Shown: in pieces, positions 32,488 through 43,284 of the stretch
Numbering within the stretch: the stretch's first letter is position 1
Layout: the number at the start of each line of letters is the position of its first letter
DNA from: Nemertoderma westbladi
Lineage: Eukaryota > Xenacoelomorpha > Nemertodermatida > Nemertodermatidae
DNA length: 64,000 bases
Assembly: GCA_032718475.1 (NCBI GenBank)
Contig: JAUCBJ010004241.1
Location: 1-64,000 of the forward strand
Direction: 5' to 3'
Position numbers and translations under genes: made by a program
The notes under the pieces: model-generated
The model's input: only the letters and a program-made list of their open reading frames with translations
What the model was told of the DNA's origin: nothing
Database searches by the model: none

Positions 32488-33701
32488 GGAAGCCACCCCG
32501 AACAAAATTAGTCCGACTCAAATCAACCGGTTTGTCTGGAGTTATGAATGCTTTAACAGTGGGCGATAAACCCAAACTAACGAAAGTAACAGACAACAAA
32601 GACTCTCTTCCGAAATTTAAACCCTTAAAAGATGTTAAACAATTTCAGTTTTTATTGGGTGGCGATTCGCCATTGATTCGAAAAGATTGTCCAATTAATG
32701 AGCTGGAAAGGGATTTTATATTTATGACTCCAGAGAAAAAACATACAAACGTAAAGGAAAAAGAAACTATGTCGTGTGGTATACAGAGTAAAATAAATTT
32801 ATCTGATGATATACATATTGGTACAGAAAATGATTTAGAAGTGATTAATCGGAGTTTAAAAGAAATATCGTTTGACACAGAGAAGTCTTCTAGTCCGAAA
32901 ACAAATAATTCATCAACTAAATCACGTTCAAGTCGGACGCAACATCGTCGACATAGCAACGAAATCGGAAGAACGAGACGCCATCTATCGACGAATATTG
33001 GATCTTCAGAAAGCGTTTCTCGTTCCGATAAACGCCGTCGGGTGGCGTCCGGGGACGACGTTCCTCTGGACTCCCTTCGCGTTAAGCGAACCACCGACTG
33101 GGTCGTAGGAATACCTTCGGGCGTCGATCGAACTCCCGCCCTCGATCAACCCAATAAGGTAACCCGATTCGAGACACCCACGCAGACCGGGCGAACTCCT
33201 AAAAGCGTGCGGCGTCGAGCGGAGTCTAGGTACACGCCCGCCAACGGGGAGTCCGCGTACCGGTTGCTAGGGACGCCCGAGTATCTCGCCCCGGAACTGT
33301 TGCTAGGCGACCGTAACCACGGGGTTTCCGTCGACTGGTGGGCCTTGGGGGTCTGTCTGTACGAGTTCGTTACTGGGATTACGCCGTTCGTGGATGAGAC
33401 CCCGGAGCTTGTGTTCGAGAACATTCTAGAGGGTTCCATGGAATGGCCGGAGGGTGACGAGGCACTTTCGCACGCGGTAATAGAGGCCATTACCGCCCTA
33501 CTGAACAGCGACCCGCTAAAGAGACCGCATCTCGATGGACTTCGTAATGACTTGGCTGCCTTCTCGGGGGTACCATGGGATACAATTCGTGACGTCACTG
33601 CCCCGTTCATACCTCATCCAGATTCAGCAATCGATACGTCATACTTTGACGCCAAAAACAATCAACATGGTATTCAGCTATCTATGTGGGATCCATCTTG
33701 A
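32488..33701 (+). CDS. MASTL: Greatwall kinase, last exon (linker and kinase C-lobe)
   Basis: This exon encodes about 404 residues of the AGC-type mitotic kinase Greatwall/MASTL, which phosphorylates ENSA/ARPP19 to inhibit PP2A-B55. The intron ends at TTTGTTTTAG (32478-32487) and the exon starts in phase 1. The first 230 or so residues are the poorly conserved, Ser-rich and basic linker that splits this kinase. TPKSVRR at 33200-33220 precedes GTPEYLAPELLLG, the activation-segment end, then VDWWALGVCLYEF and TGITPF. The AGC-type tail ends with PFIPHPDSAIDTSYFDA. The N-lobe, HRDLKPDN and DFG parts belong to upstream exons that I could not find in the window. The stop is TGA at 33699-33701. Confidence 0.9.
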
Positions 33702-34038
33702 AACTCACTAACATTGTTTTGTCACTTTCATACAAATGGTATTTCTGTGACGATGGATTGTGACTTATAATGATTGTTTTTGTTTAGATTATTATACATT
33801 TAATATTTATTACTCTAAATATAAATTTTAGTGGGAAATTAACATAATTTATAAAATATGTATCTTTTTACGGTGGGTGAGACTGTTTTATGAGGATCCA
33901 GTTGCTTAGGTTTCAGACACACCATGGGAGTTAGACAGTTAGACACGTTACCGATGCGCCCGCTACAGGTAGACCACTAATTACTTTCATTTTCCAGACA
34001 ATCTGAATGCTGTCATATATAATTGGCCCTAATGCCTG
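33702..34038. other. MASTL 3' flank
   Basis: AT-rich. No exact AATAAA was seen close to the stop; variants such as AATATAAA at about 33817 could serve for polyadenylation. Confidence 0.35.
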
Positions 34039-36217
34039 TACACCATGTCCTGGAATAGTGTCGTTATTCAGGTACCTGCCCCCCCCCCCCCCCAAATTTT
34101 TCAACAAATCTTAATTAGATTGCATGAAATTTGAAACAGATATAGTTTCACCTCCCTCCTCCTCCGTGGGTGAGCCAGAAGTTTTATTTTTGCTTTCAAT
34201 CTTTAGCTACAAGCGTTTAAAAAAGGTGCCTCCGATAATATTTCACCAGTTACATCGCAGTTATTCTTCAACCTTATAGTGATTTGTTGGTACTGATGGA
34301 AAGCTGGCCATGTAAAGATTCCAAATATGTAACATAATCTGAATTTCGTTGAAAAATAGCTATGAAATAAAATAAATATGAGTGTTCAAAAGTAGCATGG
34401 TTTTGCATCTGCATGAGGCTATTTTATTCTATTAAATAAAAATACCATATTCTAGAACATTTTGTTTTTTTTATGAATAGCTACGTAATAGTATAATTTA
34501 AGAGGTAATTGCATTGTTGCCCAGCTGCGTATGGAATAAAAAAAATGTTCTAGAATATGGTACATTAATTATGTAAAAGCTTCTGTGGGATGTAACTGGC
34601 CCTTCGCCCCGCAACCCAGTTTTTCCCCCATACGCTAAAATACTCTGAAACCTACTGTAAAGGTTTTTCTGGGATATGACTGATTTGTTTTCTTTGCTAA
34701 CCAGTTCCCCCCTCCAAGGCGTTGGAATCCTTTAGGAGGAATCTGAGCTGTTCGATTGGCCAGCCGGCTTGGGAAGGTTGCCCCAGTTACCCATAGCCCT
34801 GCGTTGAGTAGTTCTGATTTCGACCAATCCCGAGCTACTGAACTGAAATTATCCTGTCTCACTGCTGATTACATGTGTTGAACGGGATTCTTGGAAAATA
34901 AGAGAGCTAAAGTCACGGGACTTTTGTTATGATTTTTATGATTTTGAGACTTTATTATCAGTGTTTTAAGACCGTGTTGAAATAGCGAAATGTTTTCTGC
35001 CTTTTTATAAGAACATTAGTAGGCTAAATTATAGAAAGCATAGCTATTATCGGTTCAATTCGCTATTAATGATTCATATCATTTTAATTCATTGATCTCA
35101 TTACTTGCAATCTAATTGTATCTTAACCTACCGTCATACTGCTTTTACTGTTTGTAATTTTGTATCAGTATAATTGGATGTTATTAGTTGAAGAATATCA
35201 ATAATCAACCCGCATTTTCCCAATATCCTTGATACACTACAGGTTAGAGAGAAGGGTTATGTACAACAATTGCGACTTTATTATTGTGTTTGTAGTGAAT
35301 CTAATGTTGTTTGACAGACACTACCTGAGTCCAGTGCATATCTCTTTATACCTGATCAAAGTCAGTAACTGTCGGCATATCAGTGAGCAGTGTTGTGCGT
35401 TACCGGTAGCGTGCGTGATTGTAAAGTGATTTGGATCTGATAATAAAGCATTCCTAAAGAATGCGCCCTATGCTTGAAATTTAAGCCATATCGTTGTGTG
35501 TAATATCAGTCATAACTCTGTTTACATAGGTAGAGCGCCACGTCCTAAAAGGAACTGCTAATATTTCCCGAAAGTGAATAATATTTGTCAGAGATTATAT
35601 ATTAGTAATCAATCGAATAATACAGTAGGCTTGACCGCAAATAAATTTAAGCCCACGAATCCAGTCTCCCGGTGTTATAAACGGGTCATTTGGACGCGCA
35701 TGGACTGGCTTCGGCTAATGTTTTTGGTTTGTTTTGTATTAAATCTTATCATCTTAAAAAAGGCAGATTATCAATAAAGACATATAAATTTCGGCAGGTT
35801 AAACTGCTGAAGGTCTATAAAAGCGCGTACAAATTACATCGAATAAATGACCTTCATAGGAAGCAAATACATACAACATTCGAATGCCCATATCTCAGCT
35901 ATTTCCCAACCAAATTCAAATGTTTTTACATATTTGGAATCCTTGCATGGGCAGCTTTCTATTGGTACCATCACAATAAGGTTGTAGAATGATTGCACTG
36001 CGACCTGTGAAATATTGCCTGAGACACCTTTTTCAAACGCTTGTAGCTAAAGATTGAAAGCAAAAATAAAAATTCTGGCTCACCCAGTAAGGAGGAGGGA
36101 GGTGAAACTGTCTCTATTTCAATTTTCATGCAATCTCATTAAGATTTGTAGAAAAAATGGGGGGGGGGGGGGGGGCAGGTACCTGAATAACGACACTATA
36201 TTCCAGGACATGGTGTA
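34039..36217. mobile_element. Palindromic foldback element, family A copy 2, split by a solo LTR
   Basis: Starts TACACCATGTCCTGGAATAG and ends CTATATTCCAGGACATGGTGTA. The arms are inverted copies, each with GTGTCGTTATTCAGGTACCTG directly outside a C16 tract (34079-34094) or G17 tract (36159-36175). A complete BEL LTR (34572-35831) sits near the centre. Without the LTR and its target duplication the element is about 910 bp, similar to copy 1. No coding frame. Confidence 0.85.
34572..35831 (+). mobile_element. Solo BEL LTR
   Basis: 1260 bp, TGTAAAAGC to GCGCGTACA, related to the LTRs of copy 1 and copy 2 over its whole length (for example GAGCGCCACGTCCTAAA and ATTTCCCGAAAGTGAATAAT). It is flanked by AATTA at 34567-34571 and 35832-35836, a 5-bp target duplication. 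No internal region remains, so it arose by LTR-LTR recombination. It is more diverged than the copy 1 pair, so it is older. Confidence 0.88.
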
Positions 36218-36227
36218 GTACCGGTAT

Positions 36228-36503
36228 AGTGAGTGGTACAGGGTGTAGTACAGGACATTGCTTTCGCCGTGAGGACCAGCCAGTGCATAATCTTGTACTT
36301 TGGCAGCCTCATGGAGTGAATAAGCATGGTGGACAGCCCATGACTTTCTTGAGACGCATCTTAAAGGACACTGGTCTTGAAGATGCGGATGATCTAGCAA
36401 ATGTCATGGGTGATAGGGAGTTGTGGCGGCGCAATTTTGTCAACAAGCCGGCACAGCATTCTTAAAAATGCAGCTGCAATGCATCATGCCGATACTAGTA
36501 CTA
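36228..36503 (+). mobile_element. 5'-truncated LINE copy
   Basis: The last part of the LINE C-terminal region (GHCFRREDQPVHNLVLWQPH to AQHS and stop at 36463-36465) plus the GCAGCTGCAATGC tail and an ACTAGTACTAG end. The 5' 20 or so bases are not LINE-derived. It is flanked by GTACCGGTAT at 36218-36227 and 36504-36513, a likely 10-bp target duplication. It is wedged between two foldback elements. Confidence 0.75.
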
Positions 36504-36512
36504 GTACCGGTA

Positions 36513-37477
36513 TACACCATGTCCCAGAATATAGTGTCGTAATTCAGTGACACGCCCCACCCCCCCCCCCCCCCCCCCCCCCTAATTTTTTTACAAATCG
36601 TGATGAGATTGCATGAAATTTGAAATAGAGACAGTTTCACCTCCCGGCCACTGACTGGGTGAGCCAGAATTTTTATTTTTGCTTTCAATCTTTAGCTACA
36701 TGCGTTTAAAAAAAGTGTCTCCAGCGATATTACACCAGTTACACCGCAGTTATTCTTCAACCTTATAGTGATTTGTTGGTACTGATAAAAAGCTGACCGT
36801 ACAAGGATTCCAAATATGTAAGAGAATTTGAATTTCGTTGAAAAATAGCGGAGATATGGGCGTTCAAATGTTGCATGGTTATGCACCTGCGCGAGGCTAT
36901 TTTATTCTATTTAATAAATACATCATAATCTCGAATATTTTGTTTATCCAAATACGTAGCTGGGCAACAATGCATTACATCTTTAATTATACTATTATGT
37001 AGCTATTCATACATTAAAAAAATGTTCCAGAATATGGTTTATTTATTAATAGAATAAAATAGCCTCGTGTCGTTGCGAAACGATGCAAAATTTGAACGCT
37101 CATATCTCAGCTAATTTTCAACGAATTCCAAATTGTGTTACATATTTGGAATCCTTGCATGACCAGCTTTCCATTGGTACCAACAAACAGCTATAAGGTA
37201 GAAGAATAATTGCGGTGTAACTGGTGTAATATTGCTTAAATAAATTGGAGATGAGCAAACCCATTGTAATATTGCTGAGAGACACTTTTTTTTAAAGCAT
37301 GTAGCTAAAGATTGAAAACAAAAATAAAAATTCTGGCTCACCCAGTCAGTGGTCGGGAGGTGAAACTATCTCTGTTTCAAATTTCATGCAATCTCAGTAC
37401 GATTTGTAAAAAAATTAGGGGGGGGGGGGGGGGGGCAGGTACCTGAATAACGACACTATATTCCAGGACATGGTATA
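36513..37477. mobile_element. Palindromic foldback element, family A copy 3
   Basis: Starts TACACCATGTCCCAGAATATAG and ends CTATATTCCAGGACATGGTATA (terminal bases mutated). Inverted arms share GCTTTCAATCTTTAGCTAC and its complement near 36685 and 37300, and TTCCAAATATGTA near 36810 with its complement near 37140. C23 at 36560-36582 and G18 at 37418-37435 occupy mirrored positions. An extra TGGAGATGAGCAAACCCATTG stretch near 37245 is an internal rearrangement. Confidence 0.85.
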
Positions 37478-37589
37478 TTTAACGATAGTACGCAGCACCA
37501 TCTGTGTACAATAAACGATTGAATCACTATAACATTATAAGCATATATAACATATTATAACATTATTATTCACCCGTCTGGGTCTGTAA

Positions 37590-38617
37590 AGCGTTTTCGG
37601 TGTCGCTTACAGTCAAACCCAACCGATACCTTTCGACACCGACATCTCTAACTCCAATTTAGTTGCGGATGCTCTGATGATGAAAACTCACATCGTAGAG
37701 CCCATCCGCGATGAAACTGATGAATGGATTATCGAGGTCACCTGGTCCATACCTGGTCGAGCTTATCAAATGAAATGAAGACTTTAATTCGGGATAAGAA
37801 CCTCGAAAGACGTCCTCTCCATTCCCCGTTCTATGCGACTCAGGACCACCCGGATTTCATCTTACTCGGTCAACATTGTGTAATGAAACCCGAGGATCCC
37901 GCCTGCAGCATGGATTTTCTATCTCTAGTTAATCCCTGTCACGTCAGTGAGCGTATCTAACACAAATCTATTACATTAACTAAACGCATGTTTATAGTCT
38001 ATAGTAATTTTATATAACCAAACCAAGTAACCACTTCTGAATAATGTAGTTATAATGTATACCACACGATGTCGGAAGACGGTGGAATAAAGGTCAAATT
38101 CAGCAGGGAAAAAGTTTGATCTGTTTCAGACATTTTTACATAGAAGAAGCTAAAATTATACTGGTGCTTGTAGAGAACTGTATGGTTTATGACTTTGACG
38201 AATAGCAAATAGAAAGACAGATATTGGTAGAAAATCCTTATATAATGAAAAACGTAATTACAATATCCAACAATATTATATTATACTTAGGAGTTATTAT
38301 TGTTCAAATAATATAGGAAGTACCGTCTTTTTACCACTCCCTAATAATCGTGTTCAATTATATCTTTAATTAACTATTATAAGAATATTGGATTAATAAC
38401 TGTGTTTTATTAATTATTGAGCATGGGTTTGAAGGGGTGCGTAAACTACTTGAAAAGACTGTGAATTAAGGCTTGTTATCATGGTCCGCTCAAGACAATC
38501 CCCTCGACATTACCAAGATTGAGCCTCTGCAGAAGCATCTCGACCATGTAATAAAGTTAAATACCTTTCGACTCGACCCAAAGGGATGACGAAACATCCC
38601 TTATGAAACATTAGATT
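37590..38617 (+). pseudogene. Decayed coding remnants of unknown origin
   Basis: Two short frames look coding: about 37590-37776 (containing IVEPIRDETDEWIIEVTW) and 37772-37957 (containing TLIRDKNLERRPLHSPFY), joined by a likely frameshift. I do not recognise them. The following 38.0-38.6 kb is AT-rich without a frame. Their position just upstream of a domain related to the BEL cargo suggests they are earlier parts of the same gene, but I see no residue-level match to the first cargo segment. Confidence 0.35.
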
Positions 38618-39082
38618 GTGGGAATATTCCACGGATTGCATCGCATTGCATACCTTGGACATACCTCGCGTCTCGCTGAGGAAACAGTTAAACCAATGAA
38701 GTATGCTTCAGACCGAGGAGGTGTTGCAACTTCGTCCCAAACACTCAAGGGACCGGTTACCGCTGCCATTTTGAAACGAACGGTACAATCCGCACTTTCC
38801 TCCTCTGTTCGATCCTCCCTGGCCAAGACGCTCCGTAAAGGTTTGAAATTATTGCGCTATTCCGTCCCCACTTCAATCGCGGTTAGCGACCCTCAACTGG
38901 GAACATCTACCGGTGGAACAACCATACGAACTGTCGCACACCTTTCTGACTCATTGGAACTTCATCCTTCCACCGCTGAAGGGCTACGAGTGCAAGGTTC
39001 TCCGCCTCCGGTACCTGGTAATGGCTCTCCACCACCGAAACGTCGCAAGCGACCCCCCAAGAAGAAAAAGACCCGGAAATAA
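38618..39082 (+). pseudogene. Homologue of the BEL cargo C-terminal domain
   Basis: 154 codons without a convincing ATG start, so probably a fragment or a spliced exon. Against 28095-28457 it shares E-x-T-(I/V)-K-P-x-K-(F/Y), then after 16 or so residues KGPV-x-AA-(V/I)-LKR, then GTSTGG-x-T, then SD-x3-LHPS, and a Lys/Arg/Pro-rich end (PKRRKRPPKKKKTRK). About 20 residues are inserted in the middle relative to the BEL version. No LTR or Pol sequence is seen next to it. It may be a relic of another cargo-bearing element or a host gene from which the cargo was taken. Confidence 0.6.
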
Positions 39083-39171
39083 ACGTTATTTTTGTGGTTA
39101 CTTTTTATTACGACTATTTTACTTTATGGACTCATATTTCTACTTTATATTATATACTGAAAATAAGTAAG

Positions 39172-39420
39172 TGGTACCCTCAATAATTCATTTAGCTTAT
39201 TTTGTTCACGAGCTGAAACATGTTATATATATTAGATATACTCTTTGGCACTACAATTTTGCTGATCTAGAAGTAATTGGTACCCCAATAATTAATTTAG
39301 TTTTGTTCACGAGCTGAGATATTTTATATGCTAGATATATTTTGTACATAATTTGAGTTTGCTATTATTGATTGAGATATTTTACATGCTAGACATCTTT
39401 CTGTGCATAATTCGGGTTTG
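39172..39420. repeat. Degenerate tandem repeat, about 105 bp, 2-3 copies
   Basis: TTTTGTTCACGAGCTGA followed by a TTATAT-GCTAGATAT stretch occurs near 39202 and 39303, with a partial third copy near 39375. Non-coding. Confidence 0.6.
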
Positions 39421-40030
39421 CCCCTTTGCTTTTGCCACTGTGCTAGCTAAATGAATGGAAGCGGTGTTAATGCAAATGTTTTCTTTGCGATTTTAGTTTA
39501 CTTATTTTGCTCAATTTAAGTTTAAAGTTCCTTTTTTTGTTGATAAGGTTAATTGCGTTCTAATATTCCGATTTCTTAGTTCAGAACCATCAGTTGTAAC
39601 CTTGACGCCATCTGGTGTCATTATATATATATAGTCAGCCTAGCTTGAATACCTTATTTGTGATGTCTAGGTGGCGCTACTGTACATTCCTTTTGAAGTA
39701 TAAATGCTATGGGTCCAATGGCCTGCATTCACTCTTACTATTACCATTGCCATTAATTGTTTAGTGGAGTCATACTTATCCATGTAAAGGGTAAAAACCC
39801 CGGTCAACTTTAATTGACTGGTGATTATTACTTCTGTTTCTGTATTTCATTGTTTTGTCTACAAATAAATTATACATTCGTTGGTTATAATTATTTGTTA
39901 TAATATTTGATATCGTACCGGTAAATTCAATTTATTTGCTTCTGTTATTGGATTAATATAACATCGCTGATATCCCGAGATCAAAGACATTTTCTAGACA
40001 CCAAACCCAGGTAGGTCTCTATAGCTAAGC
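39421..40030. other. Intergenic stretch, possible degraded LTR
   Basis: A TATATATATATAG stretch (about 39622), GGTGGCGCTACTG and an ACAAATAAATTATAC end (about 39861) resemble a promoter-polyadenylation layout of an LTR, but no second copy or defined ends were found. Otherwise nothing is recognised. Confidence 0.25.
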
Positions 40031-40260
40031 ATTATTGATAATTTGGCGAAGTAAAGACGATGTCATACCAGATCTTCTTCTCTGGCAACCAACTCATGGA
40101 AAGCGTAGTCGTGGACGACTGGCCATAACATATATAGATCAACTTGAAGATACTGAACTTGGGAGAAACGAAATTGCGACAACTATGGAGAATCGGGAAG
40201 TCTGGAAGGATCTCATTTCCACTGTCCGAGTTCGCTCGACCTAGTACAGTAGTAGTAGTA
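40031..40260 (+). mobile_element. 3' fragment of a second LINE family
   Basis: Open frame of about 69 codons with DLLLWQPTHGKRSRGR, YIDQLEDTEL and NREVWKDLI. This is the C-terminal pattern common in LINEs but clearly different in sequence from the family at 1-5090. It ends with AGTAGTAGTAGTA, the same kind of tail. It is 5'-truncated. Confidence 0.75.
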
Positions 40261-41334
40261 TTGATAATCTGGACAATTGTGTCAGATTTATGTGTGTTGT
40301 CTTACCTCTAACCCCATAAATAATTAATCTATGGCGATATTTCTGACCTGTAATGCAAGTGAAGCTCTTAATATTAATAACACCATGATTGAGAGTTGTC
40401 ATAAATTGAATACCATAGCGATAATAATATAAACAGATACAGAAAAGTTGCAATACGTTTCCTGAAACACAATCGCCAGACTTGAGCCCTTACGTAATTA
40501 ATTAGTCAGACATTTACTTATGCTATTGTGCCGCCACACCCTCGCGGTACTGTATGCTAGTTAAATATAATAGATGATGAATTACCGTTATAGACTGAGC
40601 GAAACATTGAGCAAATCAATACAATTGTGGGGAAGAGGGAATAAAAGTGATTCACTAGAACAGCCTTCCATTGAAGGTACACTAGCGCCATTACCATTTC
40701 AGTGTCTCAGACTGGGTGTTTTACTCTCATTCTTGTGTGCTCTACAAAACAATCGGAAAGAGTCAAAATATATAAAATAGAGGTTAAAAACGTATTTTTT
40801 GTCAAATCCTACTCCAAGTCGTAAAGAAATATGTCGAATTTTTAGACACTGACTAATTAATTGAAGCAGTGGATGTACTACTAATCCTACCTACCTGGAC
40901 TTAGGTAACCGAAAACGTAGCGAATAGGACCGCCAAATTAAAGATAATTATAATAACTATTTTACATCATCGTGTGAAAAGTAGAACTTTTCAGCGTTAT
41001 GATCAGAGTCAATTTATTTACCGAGCGATCGCAGCGAGGGAGTTTTACATAAATATTTAAAGGTCATAATTAATGAAATTCACATCATTTTTATGCAATT
41101 AATTGCAATGAATAAAGGTATCAGCTTCATTACACCAACACCGCTGTGCTATCCAGCGTTGGTCATATGGTAGGATATTTTTATTTAATTATTTCCAATT
41201 AAACATTAAATTAAATATTACACCAAATTAATTTGATAATGTTAACATTATTAATATGTTACTCCTAACATTAGCAATAATGTTACTACTTACAGTATAT
41301 AAAGTTAAATTTACATTATTACAGACTTAATGTT
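40261..41334. other. Intergenic, nothing recognised
   Basis: AT-rich DNA with dense stops. A short frame at 40574-40780 has no features. The minus-strand 3' flank of the threonine aldolase lies at its right end. Confidence 0.45.
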
Positions 41335-42501
41335 TCAACTGTTTGTCACTGGCCATTGGGGAGGGTCGGCGTCCCTACTCAGTAGCTTTGGGATGGTCGA
41401 CTGAGCCACCCTAGATCCTCCTCTAAGGGCCACTGCTACAATCCTACGGAGCTTGGCGAGAACATCAATTATATCCTTCTTGCTAACACCATTGTTAGTA
41501 ACAGCCCTAAATGAAAACTCGTCTACCGCAAGCACTCGAACACAAGGCTGACCGAATTCCCCTTCCACAGAACGTAAACTCTCAACAACCCAATCCACGG
41601 TTATCTTTATACCTTTCTGCAGATGAATTATTAGAATATTTGTCGCTATCGATTCTGTTTTCACATAGATAAATCCAATCATTGTGTCATTGATACCTGC
41701 GGCTAGGAATCTAGCGTTGCTATGATCCTCATGGAGTCGTCTGTAACCTTTAGTAATAGCAACCAATCCAGGCGCCGCAATCACGCCCGCTTGGTTCATC
41801 CCTCCCCCAAGTAATTTACGCATCCGTCGTCCGTATTCAATAAGCCCCGTAGAACCAACTAACAAACTACCAATAGGCGCTCCTAGACTTTTGCTAAGAC
41901 TTACCATAACGGAATCGCAATGCTTTACAACTTCTTTAGGGTCTACACCAAGAGCTACAGCTGCGTTGAAGACCCTTGCGCCGTCCAAATGAACTGGAAT
42001 GCCATAACTTTGTTTTATCCCATTTATTTGATCCATATATTCCAGAGGAAGACACACACCACCGCAGTAGTTTTGTGTATTTTCTAGACAGATTAAGGCG
42101 GTTTCAGTGAGTTGATTCAGTGCCGCATGAGGTTTCTTTATATTACACATTATATCGGATATTCTCAAGGTTCCATCCGGTTGGTTTGCAAGGGGGACAA
42201 GTTGGACTCCCGCGATTTGTGCAGCTGTGCTTGACTCGTGTACGTTTATATGAGATATGCTTCCTACTATCGCCTCAGCGGATGGCCCTTTACAGTAATT
42301 CATTATGGCAATCAGATTTCCCATTCTACCCGCTGGTAGTAACAATGCCGCCTGTTTACCCAGAAGGTCGGCAACCTCTTGCTCCAGACGATTTACGGTA
42401 TCATCTTCGCTGTAAGAATCGTCGCCAACCACGGCGTTAAACATCGCTATTCGCATTTCTTGGCAAGGCTGTGTAACTGTGTCGCTTCGAAGATCGATCA
42501 T
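41335..42501 (-). CDS. THA1: Low-specificity L-threonine aldolase
   Basis: The 388-aa product is a PLP-dependent fold-type I enzyme that splits L-threonine (and allo-threonine) into glycine and acetaldehyde. MIDLRSDTVTQP at the N-terminus, GDDSYSEDDTVNRLE (26-40) and the PLP aspartate/arginine motif HLDGAR (171-176) are typical. The Schiff-base lysine is K204 in SLSKSLGAPIGS. LLGGGMNQAGVIAAPGL follows. Length fits the family plus a short C-terminal extension (about residues 365-388). It is a single intact exon. The start is the ATG before the conserved IDLRSDT, so no targeting peptide is predicted and it is probably cytosolic. Confidence 0.93.
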   Translation of the reverse strand: MIDLRSDTVTQPCQEMRIAMFNAVVGDDSYSEDDTVNRLEQEVADLLGKQAALLLPAGRMGNLIAIMNYCKGPSAEAIVGSISHINVHESSTAAQIAGVQLVPLANQPDGTLRISDIMCNIKKPHAALNQLTETALICLENTQNYCGGVCLPLEYMDQINGIKQSYGIPVHLDGARVFNAAVALGVDPKEVVKHCDSVMVSLSKSLGAPIGSLLVGSTGLIEYGRRMRKLLGGGMNQAGVIAAPGLVAITKGYRRLHEDHSNARFLAAGINDTMIGFIYVKTESIATNILIIHLQKGIKITVDWVVESLRSVEGEFGQPCVRVLAVDEFSFRAVTNNGVSKKDIIDVLAKLRRIVAVALRGGSRVAQSTIPKLLSRDADPPQWPVTNS

Positions 42502-42575
42502 TGTCAGCTTATATAATTAGGATTTTAGTAAGCAAATATCTTACGAAAGTTCAAAATTTGTGCGGCAAGTGTCCC

Positions 42576-42674
42576 CATGATCTACTATAACATATATGTA
42601 TATTACATATAATTACGTATATTACATATATATATGTAACATACATATATATATATATGTTATAGTAGGTCATG
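42576..42674. mobile_element. Small palindromic element
   Basis: About 100 bp running from CATGATCTACTATAACATAT to ATATGTTATAGTAGGTCATG, with TA-rich DNA between. The ends match the termini of the 1.2-kb element at 48945-50127 (CATGACCTACTATAAC). It lies about 75 bp upstream of the threonine aldolase start and could be part of its promoter region. Confidence 0.65.
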
Positions 42675-43284
42675 GTGTCCCCCATATCAATAACGTCGTA
42701 AGAAAAAACTACCATTTTGTATTGTGGCTATTTAAAATTTAAAAAATAGGGTCATACGGAGTATCTCCACATCTACATTAATAAAACTAAAAGCAGTACC
42801 ATTCATCATTATTTTAGTGAATAGTTTATACACCATGTCCTGGAATCCACTTCGAAATATTTAAAAACTTGTTATAACAAATTACTGTATTAGAAACCAC
42901 GATAATATCTAACCAAAATATAATATTTTGTAGGCCTACTACAGTATATATAATGGCGCGCTAAAAGTTTGATGTCAAACAAACAAAACCACTTGAAAAC
43001 TAGTCAGTCAGTCAGTAGTTACTGTAGTTATGCTGATAAAATGCATACTCGTTCGTTGGGAGGGGATTAAATTAAATGGTCCCTACAGATGTAATGTAAA
43101 TACTTTGTGTGTTTCAACTTATTTGTAAATAATCTTATGTGATAAGATTATTAATAATGTGATATTATATTATTAATAATGTGATAACATTACCTTGCCG
43201 TGCTTTATGAATTATATTTCGTGTTTGTTTTATTTGTTAATATCACAAAAGTAATTCATGATGATGATGACATGTTTGTCTCTC
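42675..43284. other. Intergenic with a foldback terminus relic
   Basis: TATACACCATGTCCTGGAAT at about 42828-42847 is a single terminus of the family A foldback element with no partner nearby. The rest is AT-rich, with short repeats of ATTAATAATGTGATA (about 43148-43190). Confidence 0.5.

Noticed and set aside
37590-39082. An intact host gene
   Set aside because: Frames are short, broken and lack a good start; only the last domain has support, through the cargo match.
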